Below, piece by piece: positions 34,195 through 44,178 of a stretch of DNA of 64,000 bases. A program made the translations under genes and the position numbers. The stretch spans positions 3,224,001-3,288,000 of the forward strand of contig JANUWI010000002.1 in NCBI GenBank assembly GCA_025504975.1, read 5' to 3'. Below the pieces are notes generated by a model. It made no database searches and was not told where the DNA came from. It saw nothing but the letters and a program-made list of their open reading frames with translations. The DNA comes from Plenodomus lindquistii (taxonomy: Eukaryota; Ascomycota; Dothideomycetes; Pleosporales; Leptosphaeriaceae). Numbering within the stretch: position 1 is the first letter of the stretch; each line of letters opens with the position of its first letter.

Positions 34195-34929
34195 ATGGAC
34201 TACACCACTGTAGTCAGTCTCCGTGATTTCAACAGCAACATTCGCCATCTCCGCGTCCCAGCACCCCAACTCGGACCCTATCGCAACCTACTCGGTCAAG
34301 CCTTTGAAGCCTGGGACATATTAGACGACGATGATCATCTGGAAGTTCACTTCCACTACCGCCGCGATACCCCGTGTCTACCTGGACAGCTGCTGGATCC
34401 TGAAGATTGGGATGCTGGTGAGTACTTTGTGGGTGGAGGCGTTGAAATCTTTGCCCATTTTGTAGGGAGGCGTCAGTGTAACCGTAGCGATATGGGACGC
34501 GATCTGCCGCGATATCAGTCACATATGGGATCACGTAGAGGAGCGATACCTACGCCATCTCCGGTACGAACACAGACGAACAGCCAGCGAACGGGGTCTG
34601 CCCAGTCGCTTCCACGTCGTGTCAACAGCCACTCAACGACGGTTTATCCATTGTGTACACTGCGACCGGTTGAGCGTTACGGAGAGTGTCGGTACTTCTC
34701 AGCGCCCTATATCTTCATACCATACCCACCGACATTCAATCAGCTTGTAAGTAACCGACTAGCGGTCGCGTAGATTTGACACTGACTCCTCGCTCAGCGA
34801 TCAGCGACTATCCATGTAGCACCACCATTTCCTGGTTTTCGATTCCCGTTCAGTCACGACGATTCCATCTATCACGAAGAGGATCAATGTACACCCCCAA
34901 CGCCGGAACAATCTCGTTTGTTCCCGTAA
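34195..34929 (+). CDS. Hypothetical protein, uncertain splicing
   Basis: A working model of three exons, 34195-34417, 34466-34746, 34798-34929, gives 211 residues in phase. The N-terminal part is convincing as protein (SLRDFNSNIRHLRVPAPQLG, LGQAFEAWDILDDDDHLEVHFHY). The C-terminal part has FNQL joined to RSATIHVAPPFPGFRFPF. Between them, two reading frames are both open over about 280 bases: the model frame, Ser/Pro/Arg-rich, and a second that reads GVSVTVAIWDAICRD and looks more globular, reachable by an alternative acceptor at 34469. I do not recognise a family. The first intron in the model is 48 nt and free of stops. The exact product needs transcript data. Confidence 0.4.
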
Positions 34930-35134
34930 ATATGCTCACACGGATGAATTCACAGCACAACAGTGACAGTTCCCAAACATATGAACAAGATAGGTCTCGA
35001 CAATTCCCCTTCTTCAAGACAACTAGACCAAATATTCTAGAAGTACACACTATCTCATACAAACACAGTACAGTACAGTACCGTAGAGTACACGCTCTCA
35101 TCAACATTGATCCCAACACTCATCCCCCCCCACA

Positions 35135-35740
35135 ATGCCCTACCACTCCCTCACCCCCCGCGACCTCCCCACCCCCTCTTCCCAGATCCCTCCACCATCC
35201 ACCCCCACCACTCTCCCCACCCACTCCAAAGCCGGCTCAAACGCCTACACCGACACCATCGCCGGCATCATCATCGCTCTCATCGCCCTCTTCATATTCT
35301 CCCTATTCTTCTACACCAGCGGCATCCCCTGGCTGCGCGCCTGGCCCGCCCGCGTCGCTCTTATAAAAGCCCAACGCCGACGTCGCAACAATGACAGAGA
35401 CAACGATGACGATGAAGCTAATATCGCCACGGTGGACTACGCACGTCCTAACCTGAACTCCAAGCTACAGCAACCCGAGACTTGCATACCGTTGACGAAT
35501 TTGGATTTGCCACCGAGAATACGTCTCGCGGACTCTGGCTTGGTGGATAGGGGGAATTTGCAAGCGGGTATTGAGCGCGTGAAGGATTGTTATGAGAGGG
35601 AATTGAGGATGGGGAGAGGGAGGGAGAAGGGGAGGTGGGGAGTAGGAGGGGAGGGGGAATTTTACGGGTGCGCGTGGGCTGCTGGGGAGGAGCGGGGTGG
35701 GGGTTGGGAAGGTGAAGTATGTGAAACATGGGAAAGATAG
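35135..35740 (+). CDS. Single-pass membrane protein of unknown function
   Basis: Single exon, 201 codons. The N-terminal 45 residues are rich in Pro, Ser and Thr. A strong membrane segment follows at about 46-70 (TIAGIIIALIALFIFSLFFY), then WLRAWPARVALIKAQRRRR, a basic stretch that would face the cytoplasm. The rest is charged, with a Gly/Glu/Arg-rich C-terminus. The layout (short outer Ser/Thr/Pro part, one helix, basic stop-transfer, disordered tail) matches the genes at 40213 and 50045, although their sequences differ. No family is recognised. The start follows a C-rich tract and a T-poor leader usual for these genes. Confidence 0.55.
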   Translation: MPYHSLTPRDLPTPSSQIPPPSTPTTLPTHSKAGSNAYTDTIAGIIIALIALFIFSLFFYTSGIPWLRAWPARVALIKAQRRRRNNDRDNDDDEANIATVDYARPNLNSKLQQPETCIPLTNLDLPPRIRLADSGLVDRGNLQAGIERVKDCYERELRMGRGREKGRWGVGGEGEFYGCAWAAGEERGGGWEGEVCETWER

Positions 35741-37175
35741 GGCGGTGAAGGATCATGAGTATAGGTTAGACTTTGTTGGGTAGACACTTGAGCTGGATTT
35801 GTGTGGAGTTTTAAAGTGGCATTAGGTGGCTATCTCGATAGCATACCATTGCACAAGGCTTCGAAAGCTGTAGCATAAATCCTTACGGTCTTGTCTACGC
35901 AGATCTTTTTTAATACGGCTTTGCAAAGTGATAAATATAGAGGATCCATTTACTCACGTAGGAAAAGGTGAAGAATTTATCGCCCATACTTCCGTCTCTG
36001 TTGTCTCATCTCGTGATTAAAGTAGAGCTCCAGACTCAAAATAAATAGTAGTGTTGAATTGGTGTTTCTCCGTACAAAATATCAGAGTCTGTCTCCAGGT
36101 CACGAGATGTATATTGTTATAGAACTAATTGCAGATACTTTGAAATTGAGCGACCCCAGTTCTGTAAGCGCAGTAGATTAGTGTAGAGCTTTCTATAGAT
36201 CTTTTATTAATCTAGTAGATGCTCAACACGGTAGATACATAATACGCTAGATGCACAACAGCAATAGAATACGTGATGAGCAAATGCATCGATCCGTTCA
36301 GGGTGAAGTAATTTAGACGTATCACTTTCAAGCGTAGTCACCATATTAACGGTATTTGTATGTAACATCGTCCTAGGGGTTTACCTAGAGTTGATGATTG
36401 ACGATACCCAATTGCGTAGCCTATGTCCAAGAGCTTAAAGATCTTTGTGCAGGAATTGCGACGGATACTGCCTAATTGCTAGTCTAGAGGTATACTGTCG
36501 AACTACCTTGATCGAGTGCTAATGCTCCGTGGGGAGGTAAAATAGCTCCAGAAACAGCCCCATCCAAGTACCGTCGTGCTTAAATATTGTAACACGTGGA
36601 ACCGTTAGACGTACCTATGGTAAATTATGGCTGAGAGTGTGTCGTTTATCTCGTATGCAATGCTGTTGTATTATAGAGGTAGCACACATAGAGGTGGCAC
36701 GTGTAGAAGCGGCACGCATAGAATGTGGTACGCGTAGATGGTAGCCCTTAGAGAGGCGCCTGCAGAGGTGATACTCGAAGCGGTGTTTGTACGTGGTCGT
36801 GAAGGCTACGATTGACGTTCGTCACGTAGAAAAAAGGCTAGTTAAGGTGTCGCTTCAACGATAACCGAGCCGATCACAGATCCACCCCATCCGCAAATGA
36901 AAAGTTGCGCTCCTACTGATTTTAAGGCCCCCTACAGCCATTGATCATAAGAGGTTCCTTTGGACGCGATGACGGTTTTGGCCCCAAGTGCCAATATTAA
37001 AGTTCCCTGATTATTCACTCACCCGCGTTTGCCCGCGAGGCTGAGACACGCTCAACATGCTGATTCCGCAAGGGGTATCACGTAGGACCGTACTATAAGT
37101 GCTCGACAACCCATCCGATGGGACGCGCACGCTCATGATAGCTTCACCAACCCGTTTCTACGCCGCAGATTGAAT
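35741..37175. other. AT-richer gene-free region, possible decayed repeat
   Basis: About 1.4 kb with clearly higher A+T than the neighbouring genes, many TA and TAG steps, and stops in all frames. It includes the degenerate 15-bp array at 36674-36777. It could be an old repeat-induced-mutation relic of a mobile element, but I see no terminal repeats or protein remnant, so this is only a suggestion. Confidence 0.4.
36674..36777 (+). repeat. Degenerate 15-bp tandem repeat
   Basis: About seven units of 14-16 bp, most starting TAGA: TAGAGGTAGCACACA, TAGAGGTGGCACGTG, TAGAAGCGGCACGCA, then TAGAATGTGGTACGCG, TAGATGGTAGCCCT, TAGAGAGGCGCCTGC and a decayed last unit. The units differ mainly by transitions. 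Confidence 0.55.
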
Positions 37176-39718
37176 ATGAAGGCTAGCTACAATACCGTGG
37201 AGTCAAATTATGAGGTAAAGGACAACGAGGCTGAGATCACAGGGACCAATGGCAAAAGTCCAGTACATGAGGTAAGCTGACTTCCCAATCGACATAATGA
37301 GGCGTCAACTGACCAGAAGATCCTGATGCAGTTGACGCGGAGAATCGGACGTCTGCCCTGCTTTCTCCTGGCATCGAGCGCCGTTGGCATTTTCGCCTTT
37401 GTTGGTTATATCAGCTTTCTATGGTTCGCAGCCGACGATAACGCGACATGGAAGAATGTTGCGCTTGCAGGTTGGACAACAAGATCTATTGCTATTGCTG
37501 CTGTGGTTTTAAGAACCGCGATTACAGCACAATCAGGAATAGCATGTTCAATGATCGCGAGCATTCTTCTTGAAGGCCCAGGCGTCGCTCTACCTGAGCT
37601 AGCTACTGTCTCCATAATGCGAGCTGCTGCGCCTGCACCATACACACTTTTTGGACACATATACGCTGGAACCAAATTCACTAGTTGGTGGGCGACAAGT
37701 CTAGCTGCCGTTCTGACTATCACGACATTGTTTCTCCAATTCACGTCGACGGTTCTGCTTTCGGATGTCGGCACTGGCCTCGTTACAGCGTAAGCAATTG
37801 TCCCGTCAACGATCTGGCATTCTCAGCGAAACAAGAGCCGCGCATTATTAACGATGACAGCCATCTTGCACCATATCCAATACACATTCCATCTGTATTG
37901 CAAGTGTTCGGAGATTTCAAGTGGAACGTCGGGGTACGTCAGTATCCGGCGTTCGCCGAATACGTAGAGGGCATGGTTGCAAATGGTAGCTCGGGCATCT
38001 CTGACACAGGTCTGACATTGAGAGCCTTCCTTCCCATAGATGGGCAAGGGAACCGCTCATCTATCCACAACTACAATGGTCCTGCCACAGTCATCGATTC
38101 GCGCGTTGTATGTGTTCGGCCCAACATCACCAATTTACGGACACATTTGGTTCCCTATCAACCAAGCAGGGGCTTTTCAGCCCCTATATTGCATGGGAAC
38201 ATCTCTATACCTCTAGATCTTTTGCAGCAAGCGTCAGCTTCGCGAATTTTGCCAATGTACACGGGACCATCCGAGGAATTCAATTGCTCAATGCCGTATA
38301 TCTCCCCACTAGACGAAATCCTCAAATATCATCCCTCGGACTGGGACCTATCTATCTGCCAAATTGAAGAGAGAGCAAACCGCCTAAGAGATGTTTGGAC
38401 GACACTCGAGGGACCTCTCGATTTTGGGTACCCATCCCAATCTTACCTGCTTGTCAACTTTTCCAGTGGCGTTAAAGACGAGTTCTACGACTATTCCACA
38501 GCAGACTATTTGAAGATTCAAGAAATCTTCAATGACTCTACACCGGGGTTGGTTCATCGAAGCAAGGGGGACTGGACGAATGTGTACCGAACTAACAACA
38601 ATTTTACAGCCGCCAATGGTACTTTGAGCTTCAGTTTGTGCTTTCCGGCGACTAATGCCAGGTATCTCAATGTTCATGCGTCTTCTGCGGTGCCTCTTGT
38701 TCAACCAAGATACAACTACGACCCCCTTAGTGAGCGAGTCCGCTTCGACGATGTGCGGAAACAAATGTTGTCTTCGCCGCATACCACGCTGGAACAACGT
38801 GGCATTCTGTCACTAGAATCACGACTCTGGGAGCAGGATGGTCAAGAAGCTCCATATCTTGGTCCCGGCGATATTAAAGCTATCTTGGACATTCCCCCAT
38901 TCGAAGGCGCTTCGACCATAAACATGTTACAGCGGTATGAACCTGTCACTGGTCGAGCAGATATCAGCATTGGAGGCTTGCTCTTAGAAATACTCCGTGA
39001 GGGAGGGACAACGGCCGAAGCAGTTCAAAGCATGTTGACAGCGCTTCATGCATCACGCTATCAGGACTATGTATTCCTCAATGACGGCAACATGACTGAC
39101 GCGACACGAGCTGACGCGACACGAGCTGATTTTGTCGCGGTACAAATTCCAGGAGGGCAAGGGCAACCCGCCTTTCTCCCGGCTGGACCTACAAGATCTT
39201 ACATGCTTGTAATGGCTGCTATAGCCGTGCACAGCCTGGTCATGATCTTTGTGATCGTCTGGTTCTGCAAAGGTACGTGCATCTGGCAAGACTTTGCTAC
39301 TCAACTAATGTTGGGTAAAGCAACAAACGTGGCACTTCTCTGGCAATCATGGTCGAGTATCTCCCAAGTGGTCTCACCTAGAACTGCACCCTATCTTGAA
39401 AGAGCAGCCCAAGCGACCGACTCTGAAGTAAAAGCATGGATCAAAGACGATGGACTGGACGAGTTACCCATAGCGCTTTTGGGACATGCTAGAGCAGGAG
39501 AAACAGATCGGGCTTCTGTTAGGAAAAGGGTGCAGAGAGCTGTCGACGAGCAAAACGAGGCTGAGCAGGGCCTCATGATGGATGAACTTGGGCCAACGCA
39601 AAGCTTAACCACAGGTACGGAGGACTCGACTGCGGTAACACGAGCATCGAGTACCTCTTCAGGTGTGACGCGGGTAACCGGGCGTCAGGAAGCCAACTTG
39701 CGCTTAGTGAATGAATAG
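37176..39718 (+). CDS. Multi-pass membrane protein with large glycosylated ectodomain
   Basis: Four exons, 37176-37271, 37317-37789, 37861-39272, 39321-39718, all in phase; 792 residues. After a polar N-terminus come membrane segments at about 45-68 (PCFLLASSAVGIFAFVGYISFLWF), 78-98, 103-125 and 150-170. A region of about 420 residues follows with many NxS/T sites (NGSSG, NRSS, NCSM, NFSSG, NDST, NFTA, NGTL, NMTD), so it is probably outside the cell. One more membrane helix lies near 640 (MLVMAAIAVHSLVMIFVIVWF), and a cytoplasmic tail ends it. The plan recalls fungal multi-pass proteins of unknown function that are abundant in Pezizomycotina. The last intron (48 nt, branch ACTAAT, acceptor AAG) has no stop. 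Its removal yields FCKATNVALLWQ. A 15-bp duplication (DATRA twice) lies near 39101. Confidence 0.7.
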
Positions 39719-40212
39719 GAGAGACTCATACCTTTGTTTCAAGAAACCAGAAGCTGTTTTGGTATCACCGGGAAAGGTGAAGCAATGGCGATGTACAACG
39801 AGGCCGCACTTGCTGATCCGTTAGTTCCATTCAGTAGACACTATCTCGCCTCCATCAAGCCTAATATCTCATAGAATATCACGTTGCTTACCAAATCTCT
39901 CCTACCACATTGTACATATACGTTACAGTAAGAACTTTCACAATGTAAACCCACACAGCGCCCTACCTCCACACACGTATACGTTGTACACACACACACT
40001 TCTCACACAACCCACAAAGTTCCTACACACTGTACCCCACTCCCCCGTATATCAATCCTTCCTCACACACCCCTTGATTTCCTCCCCAGACCCTGCAAAC
40101 CCACCCAAACCGAGCACGACCAAGCAACGAAAAGAAGCCCACCCTCTTTTCACCGCGCCACCGTTTCCACCCAAAGAAAACACCGCGATACCTTTCCCAA
40201 GGCATCTCAAAC
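39719..40212. other. Intergenic region
   Basis: Between two plus-strand genes. Contains short CA-rich tracts near 39980-40030 in the leader of the next gene. Nothing else recognised. Confidence 0.45.
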
Positions 40213-41553
40213 ATGGCTCCCGCTGCTGCTCCCTCGTTGATCATCGTCACAGACTATACCACCGTCTACCCCACACCCACACCCACAGGCGTAAAGTTAT
40301 TCCCAACATATGCGCCCTTTATCCCGCCCTCAGCTGGTCTGAGTGCGTCTTCCACCGCTACATCTACCTCTACCGGTATCCCCTCTCTAACTCCCGCGCC
40401 GCCAAATCCATCCGACCACCATGATAAGTTTGACATCAAGTCACTCACTCCGTTCTTCGTGGCGCTCTCCTGTATTGCGCTTCTCCTCGTCGTACTCTTT
40501 GCGTATGCTGTATGGAGCAAGTGCTGCATCGGCGGACGCTTTGGCTTCGGCTTTGGGTGTCGCGAGTGCAAGGAGTTGAAGGAGGAGGTGGAGCAGTGGA
40601 AGACGGGGCAGAAGGTGCGTATTACGCCGGGTATGGTGCGGGCAAGAGAGTCTGCGAATACGATTCGGGCTGGTAGTAGTAGTACTACTACTCGTGGTGG
40701 TAGTGATACCGACAAAGGTGATGATGATACTGTTGGTGAGGCGGTCCCCGTGGCATATCCTTCTTACTATGCTGACGATCAGGCCAACACTCACCACGTT
40801 AGTCCTACCGTTGTTAATCGAGCTTACCCTTACTACCATTCTGACGGTAATCCGAACAACGACAATCCCGACTACACCATCAGCCGCGCTCTATCTACCA
40901 CCTTCCAAGATGTCGATGTAGAAGCCGGCGCTCCAAAGTCAGCCTACCAACAAGAGCGCGACGCAGCCCATGAAGCCGCCCTCGCCGCTTTCGCAGCTGA
41001 CTCCCCACCAGCCTCCCCCCGCCCAAAATCCAATTTCTGGACCTACCTCAAAGCGCGCTACGGCCCTAGTAAAGGCGTCTCCCGCCCAGTCTCAGACATA
41101 GAGCTAGGTCTCAACCCCACCGCCGCCCCATTTCCCCGTACCTCCCACTACACAGCTAGCATCTACTCCCGCTCGACGGGTGAATGGCCCAATGCCCGCG
41201 CATCCCGCGCCTTCACCGAGCACTCTGCCGCCGATATTCCTGCTACACCCGCCCCACGCAACTGTCGCACTAGCGAAGACGCGCAAAAGACATATTCTGC
41301 GTATCTCACAGAGGACTATGCGCCGCGGGATAGGGAACGCAAGATTTTGCTTGCAGAAGGCGGGCTGACGAGCCGTGCGTATAAGGAAGCGGAACAGCAG
41401 GTGGCGAGGAAAAGCATCAAGAGTGCGGATTTGCAGACGAATTTGGATATTGTGAATGAGATTGATCGAAGGGTTAATCGCGCGAGACATCCGAGTCAGT
41501 ATAGTCCTAGTATTGAGGAACTTCCTAGTCCGCGCCAGTTTGCGGATTATTAG
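40213..41553 (+). CDS. Single-pass membrane protein of unknown function
   Basis: Single exon, 446 codons. The N-terminal 75 residues are rich in Ser, Thr, Pro and Ala, with TTVYPTPTPTG, and could be O-glycosylated outside the cell. A membrane segment lies at about 78-101 (FFVALSCIALLLVVLFAYAVW), followed by a Cys-containing turn (SKCCIGGRFGFGFGCRECKEL) that could be palmitoylated. The long cytoplasmic part is mostly disordered, with a conserved-looking C-terminal third (YSAYLTEDYAPRDRERKILLAEGG, LDIVNEIDRRVNRARHPSQY). There is no cleaved signal peptide, so a type III or tail-out topology is possible. I do not recognise a family; a sensor-like wall protein is one idea, without direct support. 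Confidence 0.6.
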   Translation: MAPAAAPSLIIVTDYTTVYPTPTPTGVKLFPTYAPFIPPSAGLSASSTATSTSTGIPSLTPAPPNPSDHHDKFDIKSLTPFFVALSCIALLLVVLFAYAVWSKCCIGGRFGFGFGCRECKELKEEVEQWKTGQKVRITPGMVRARESANTIRAGSSSTTTRGGSDTDKGDDDTVGEAVPVAYPSYYADDQANTHHVSPTVVNRAYPYYHSDGNPNNDNPDYTISRALSTTFQDVDVEAGAPKSAYQQERDAAHEAALAAFAADSPPASPRPKSNFWTYLKARYGPSKGVSRPVSDIELGLNPTAAPFPRTSHYTASIYSRSTGEWPNARASRAFTEHSAADIPATPAPRNCRTSEDAQKTYSAYLTEDYAPRDRERKILLAEGGLTSRAYKEAEQQVARKSIKSADLQTNLDIVNEIDRRVNRARHPSQYSPSIEELPSPRQFADY

Positions 41554-41797
41554 GTTGGGGTAAGTATGAGGGAGGTTGTGGCGCATAGGTAAGAGAAACG
41601 TTGCGAGGTATTTTCATGGTTCTCTTGGTATGGTTTTTGTTAATCATCTTTGGCTCGTTTTTCGTAATTCGGTCCCTTGTTCCTAATGACTCTGGAGTCC
41701 GGAGTTAGCTAAGAATTTGAACACCATTCCAACATTCATATCTTGTGCCCTTGTTGTGAGAATTTGACTTACTGACATCTTATCTGACCTTCTCTGA

Positions 41798-42448
41798 TTA
41801 GTACATTCCTCCCCAGAATGGCGTATCCACACTGAATAACTCTCCATACTCTTCCTCCAGATTCCCCACATAACGCACCCACCCCTTCTCATGCCACATC
41901 TTCAGATCCACATCTTCGCTCGGCTCCAGCGTTACAGCATTAACACTAAGATAGTGGTAAAGTTCCTCCTTCTCTTCCCCATTTATAGTTTCCTTGATTG
42001 TCATAGCCTTTGTTCGCCACACCTTCTGAGCCTTCTCTTTGTCTGGATCTTGCTTCACGCCAGCCCAATGATCAATGTCTAGCTCAGCTTGCTCCCACTC
42101 GCCTGCCATGCCAAAAACTCGCACGCCGCAGGTCTTGCAAAAATACCAACCTTGCCTTCGAGTACCGGTGCGATAGTCGCCTAGATCGGAAGGCGAAGGT
42201 GAGAGGAGAATGAAGTCATTGGCTGGAGTGATGGGACGGCAGTGGAAGAGCCCCATCTTCTGACACGTTGTACCTTTAGGGATGTGAGTGCTGAACGGTG
42301 GCAAGTGTTGAGGTAGCTTACAGTTGCATTTGTAGATCCTGACGGTATCTTTGCTTTGTAATGATTCCATGGTTGGTGGGAACTTGAGCTTGAGTTTGTA
42401 TTGCACAGCGCCGCAGTGGCAGGACCCGGGATAGGCTTTCGACGACAT
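41798..42448 (-). CDS. GFA/CENP-V-family zinc protein
   Basis: Two exons, 42448-42322 and 42273-41798, 200 residues, with a 48-nt intron whose acceptor is AAG. Splicing restores CNCTTCQKMGLFHCRP, one of the three zinc-binding groups of the GFA fold; the others are SCHCGAV near residue 10 and CKTCGVRVFG near 97. The GFA family includes glutathione-dependent formaldehyde-activating enzyme, but most fungal members have unknown substrates, and a true glutathione:formaldehyde role should not be assumed. The C-terminus ends FWGGMY, close to the family's usual end. The start MSSKAYPGSCHC is at the expected distance from the first zinc group. Confidence 0.85.
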   Translation of the reverse strand: MSSKAYPGSCHCGAVQYKLKLKFPPTMESLQSKDTVRIYKCNCKLPQHLPPFSTHIPKGTTCQKMGLFHCRPITPANDFILLSPSPSDLGDYRTGTRRQGWYFCKTCGVRVFGMAGEWEQAELDIDHWAGVKQDPDKEKAQKVWRTKAMTIKETINGEEKEELYHYLSVNAVTLEPSEDVDLKMWHEKGWVRYVGNLEEEYGELFSVDTPFWGGMY

Positions 42449-43180
42449 TGTTGTTGAAGACGCGTCGAGTCCTGAGATGTGTCAAGAACTGTGTGTTTGA
42501 AGATGTTGTGGTGTAGCGCGCAGATTTCACCGTGATAGGGAAGGTGTAAATCAGGCAGCAGCGTGGGGTATGTCCAAATTTGGAGAGCGCCTGCTCCGTC
42601 TTCTGTATGACTCTTCGGTTTGCTTGTGTCATCTCCGCAGAATCCTGATAGGCGCATCATGCTCTCGTGTAATGCTGTCTCGCTTAGCGTCGTTACAAAG
42701 AACTAAGGTTCCGGTTGATGCATTAGTTGTGAAGACTGTCAGATGCTCTCTACACTGTGCTTCTACATTAAGCCTAAGAAAGACTCCTACAAAATAACCA
42801 TCAAGTAAGTGTCGTAGGCGCGACTTACTTGAATCGAATAAGGAAGCCACTTGACGTCATACTCATGATACTGTTTGTCCCATACAGTTTGCACCTGATA
42901 CTTAACCTCCATGCTTCAGCCTACTTAGATGTTTTGTCTGCATGCCAACATGATGTTGTCCACATGTTCGGCTCGGCTATTGTGGCACTTGTGATGTGAG
43001 GGACCGCTTCCCCGCTATTAAAAGTCTTTGTGACAAGGCCGGACTTCGGCGAACATTTCACAGCAAGCAAGGAATTACTAGCATCGTTTTCTTTAGTACT
43101 TGCTAAGGCTTGCGTGCCTGGGCCTCTGCAAACTGGTTATATAAATGTTGTATTTGCCGGATTGTCATAACAAATCATCT
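42449..43180. other. Intergenic region
   Basis: Promoter side of the GFA gene and upstream flank of tRNA-Arg. The short ORFs at 42570-42850 lack support. Nothing recognised. Confidence 0.45.
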
Positions 43181-43292
43181 GGCCGGATGGCGCAATGGTA
43201 GCGCGCAGCCCTCCTATTCATTGCTACACGTAAAACACGTAGAATAGAGAATTGTGAGGCTGAGGCTGAGGGTTCGAGTCCCTCTTCGGTCG
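43181..43292 (+). tRNA. tRNA-Arg(CCT) with canonical-position intron
   Basis: Acceptor stem GGCCGGA with TTCGGTC (two G-T pairs), D-stem GCGC/GCGC, anticodon stem CAGCC/GGCTG, T-stem GAGGG/CCCTC with loop TTCGAGT. The loop CTCCTA carries anticodon CCT at 43213-43215. A 40-nt intron at 43217-43256 sits after position 37, the standard place. A T6 run at 43302-43307 should end Pol III transcription. Confidence 0.9.
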
Positions 43293-44178
43293 CAGGCTTA
43301 GTTTTTTGCATTTGTAGGGTTGTAGAATGGTGTAGTTTAGATTTTTGCATTGGTTGGGTGGGGGTGAAAGGATGTATGGCCAAAGCGCCAACCCCTCATA
43401 TATCAGCCATGGGCGAAGCATCAAGCGAAACACATTTTAATTTTGATCTGGCAGAATGCAGTTTATATTCCCTCCTTACAGATAATAGATACTGAAAGAC
43501 ACCTGCTTATATTCTTGCGATTCTGCAGATATTAAGATTGTCACGACTTTGACCATAGCCATCAAGGATTGATCATCTAGCTCTAGACATCTATGAATGT
43601 CTTAATACTACACTAGTAAAGCAAACTGGCAGAACTACATAATACATAAACACAGCAAGTCACTTTATTGTCCTCGATTGAATGTTGAAATCAGACGGTG
43701 AGGCTGCTGCTGATCATCATCATTCCAGAATCGTTCCATGCCATGTCATTCCAAATTTGACATGCACGAACCGTCTGATCCAAGAGAAAACTACTGCAGG
43801 GCCAGCGCCGTCACTCGAACAACAGTGCGAGTTGCCTGGCTGAGCCTAGGTGTGTGGGGTAACGGCTGTATGCCAGCAATCCCAGTCTCACCGCCAGACG
43901 TAAGCGAGCCCGCTGCATCATGACGGGCCCTGCCTCGCGCAACCGCTCCCGTGCATGTGCACCATTGTTATACTCGCATATACCCCTCCCACGCGCCTCT
44001 CGTTCTTTCCGGGATGCCCTAGAATCCCTGTGACTCCCGTTCCACTACCAAACGTAGTCTCACCACACGCATCACGCGTTCGCGCAACTTCCGGCTGCGC
44101 TGGCTTTCACATGTCATTGCTGTACATAGCGGGACACCCACGCGCGACCCTTGGCCTGGGACCTGTAGGCGTAGGAAC
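43293..44178. other. Intergenic, upstream of SPO7
   Basis: About 890 bases. Apart from the tRNA terminator run at 43302, I see no gene, RNA or repeat. The right half is GC-richer and likely holds the SPO7 promoter. Confidence 0.45.

Noticed and set aside
40023..40250. Minus-strand ORF in the leader of the 40213 gene
   Set aside because: Antisense to a C-rich leader, Gly/Trp/Arg-rich, with no support.
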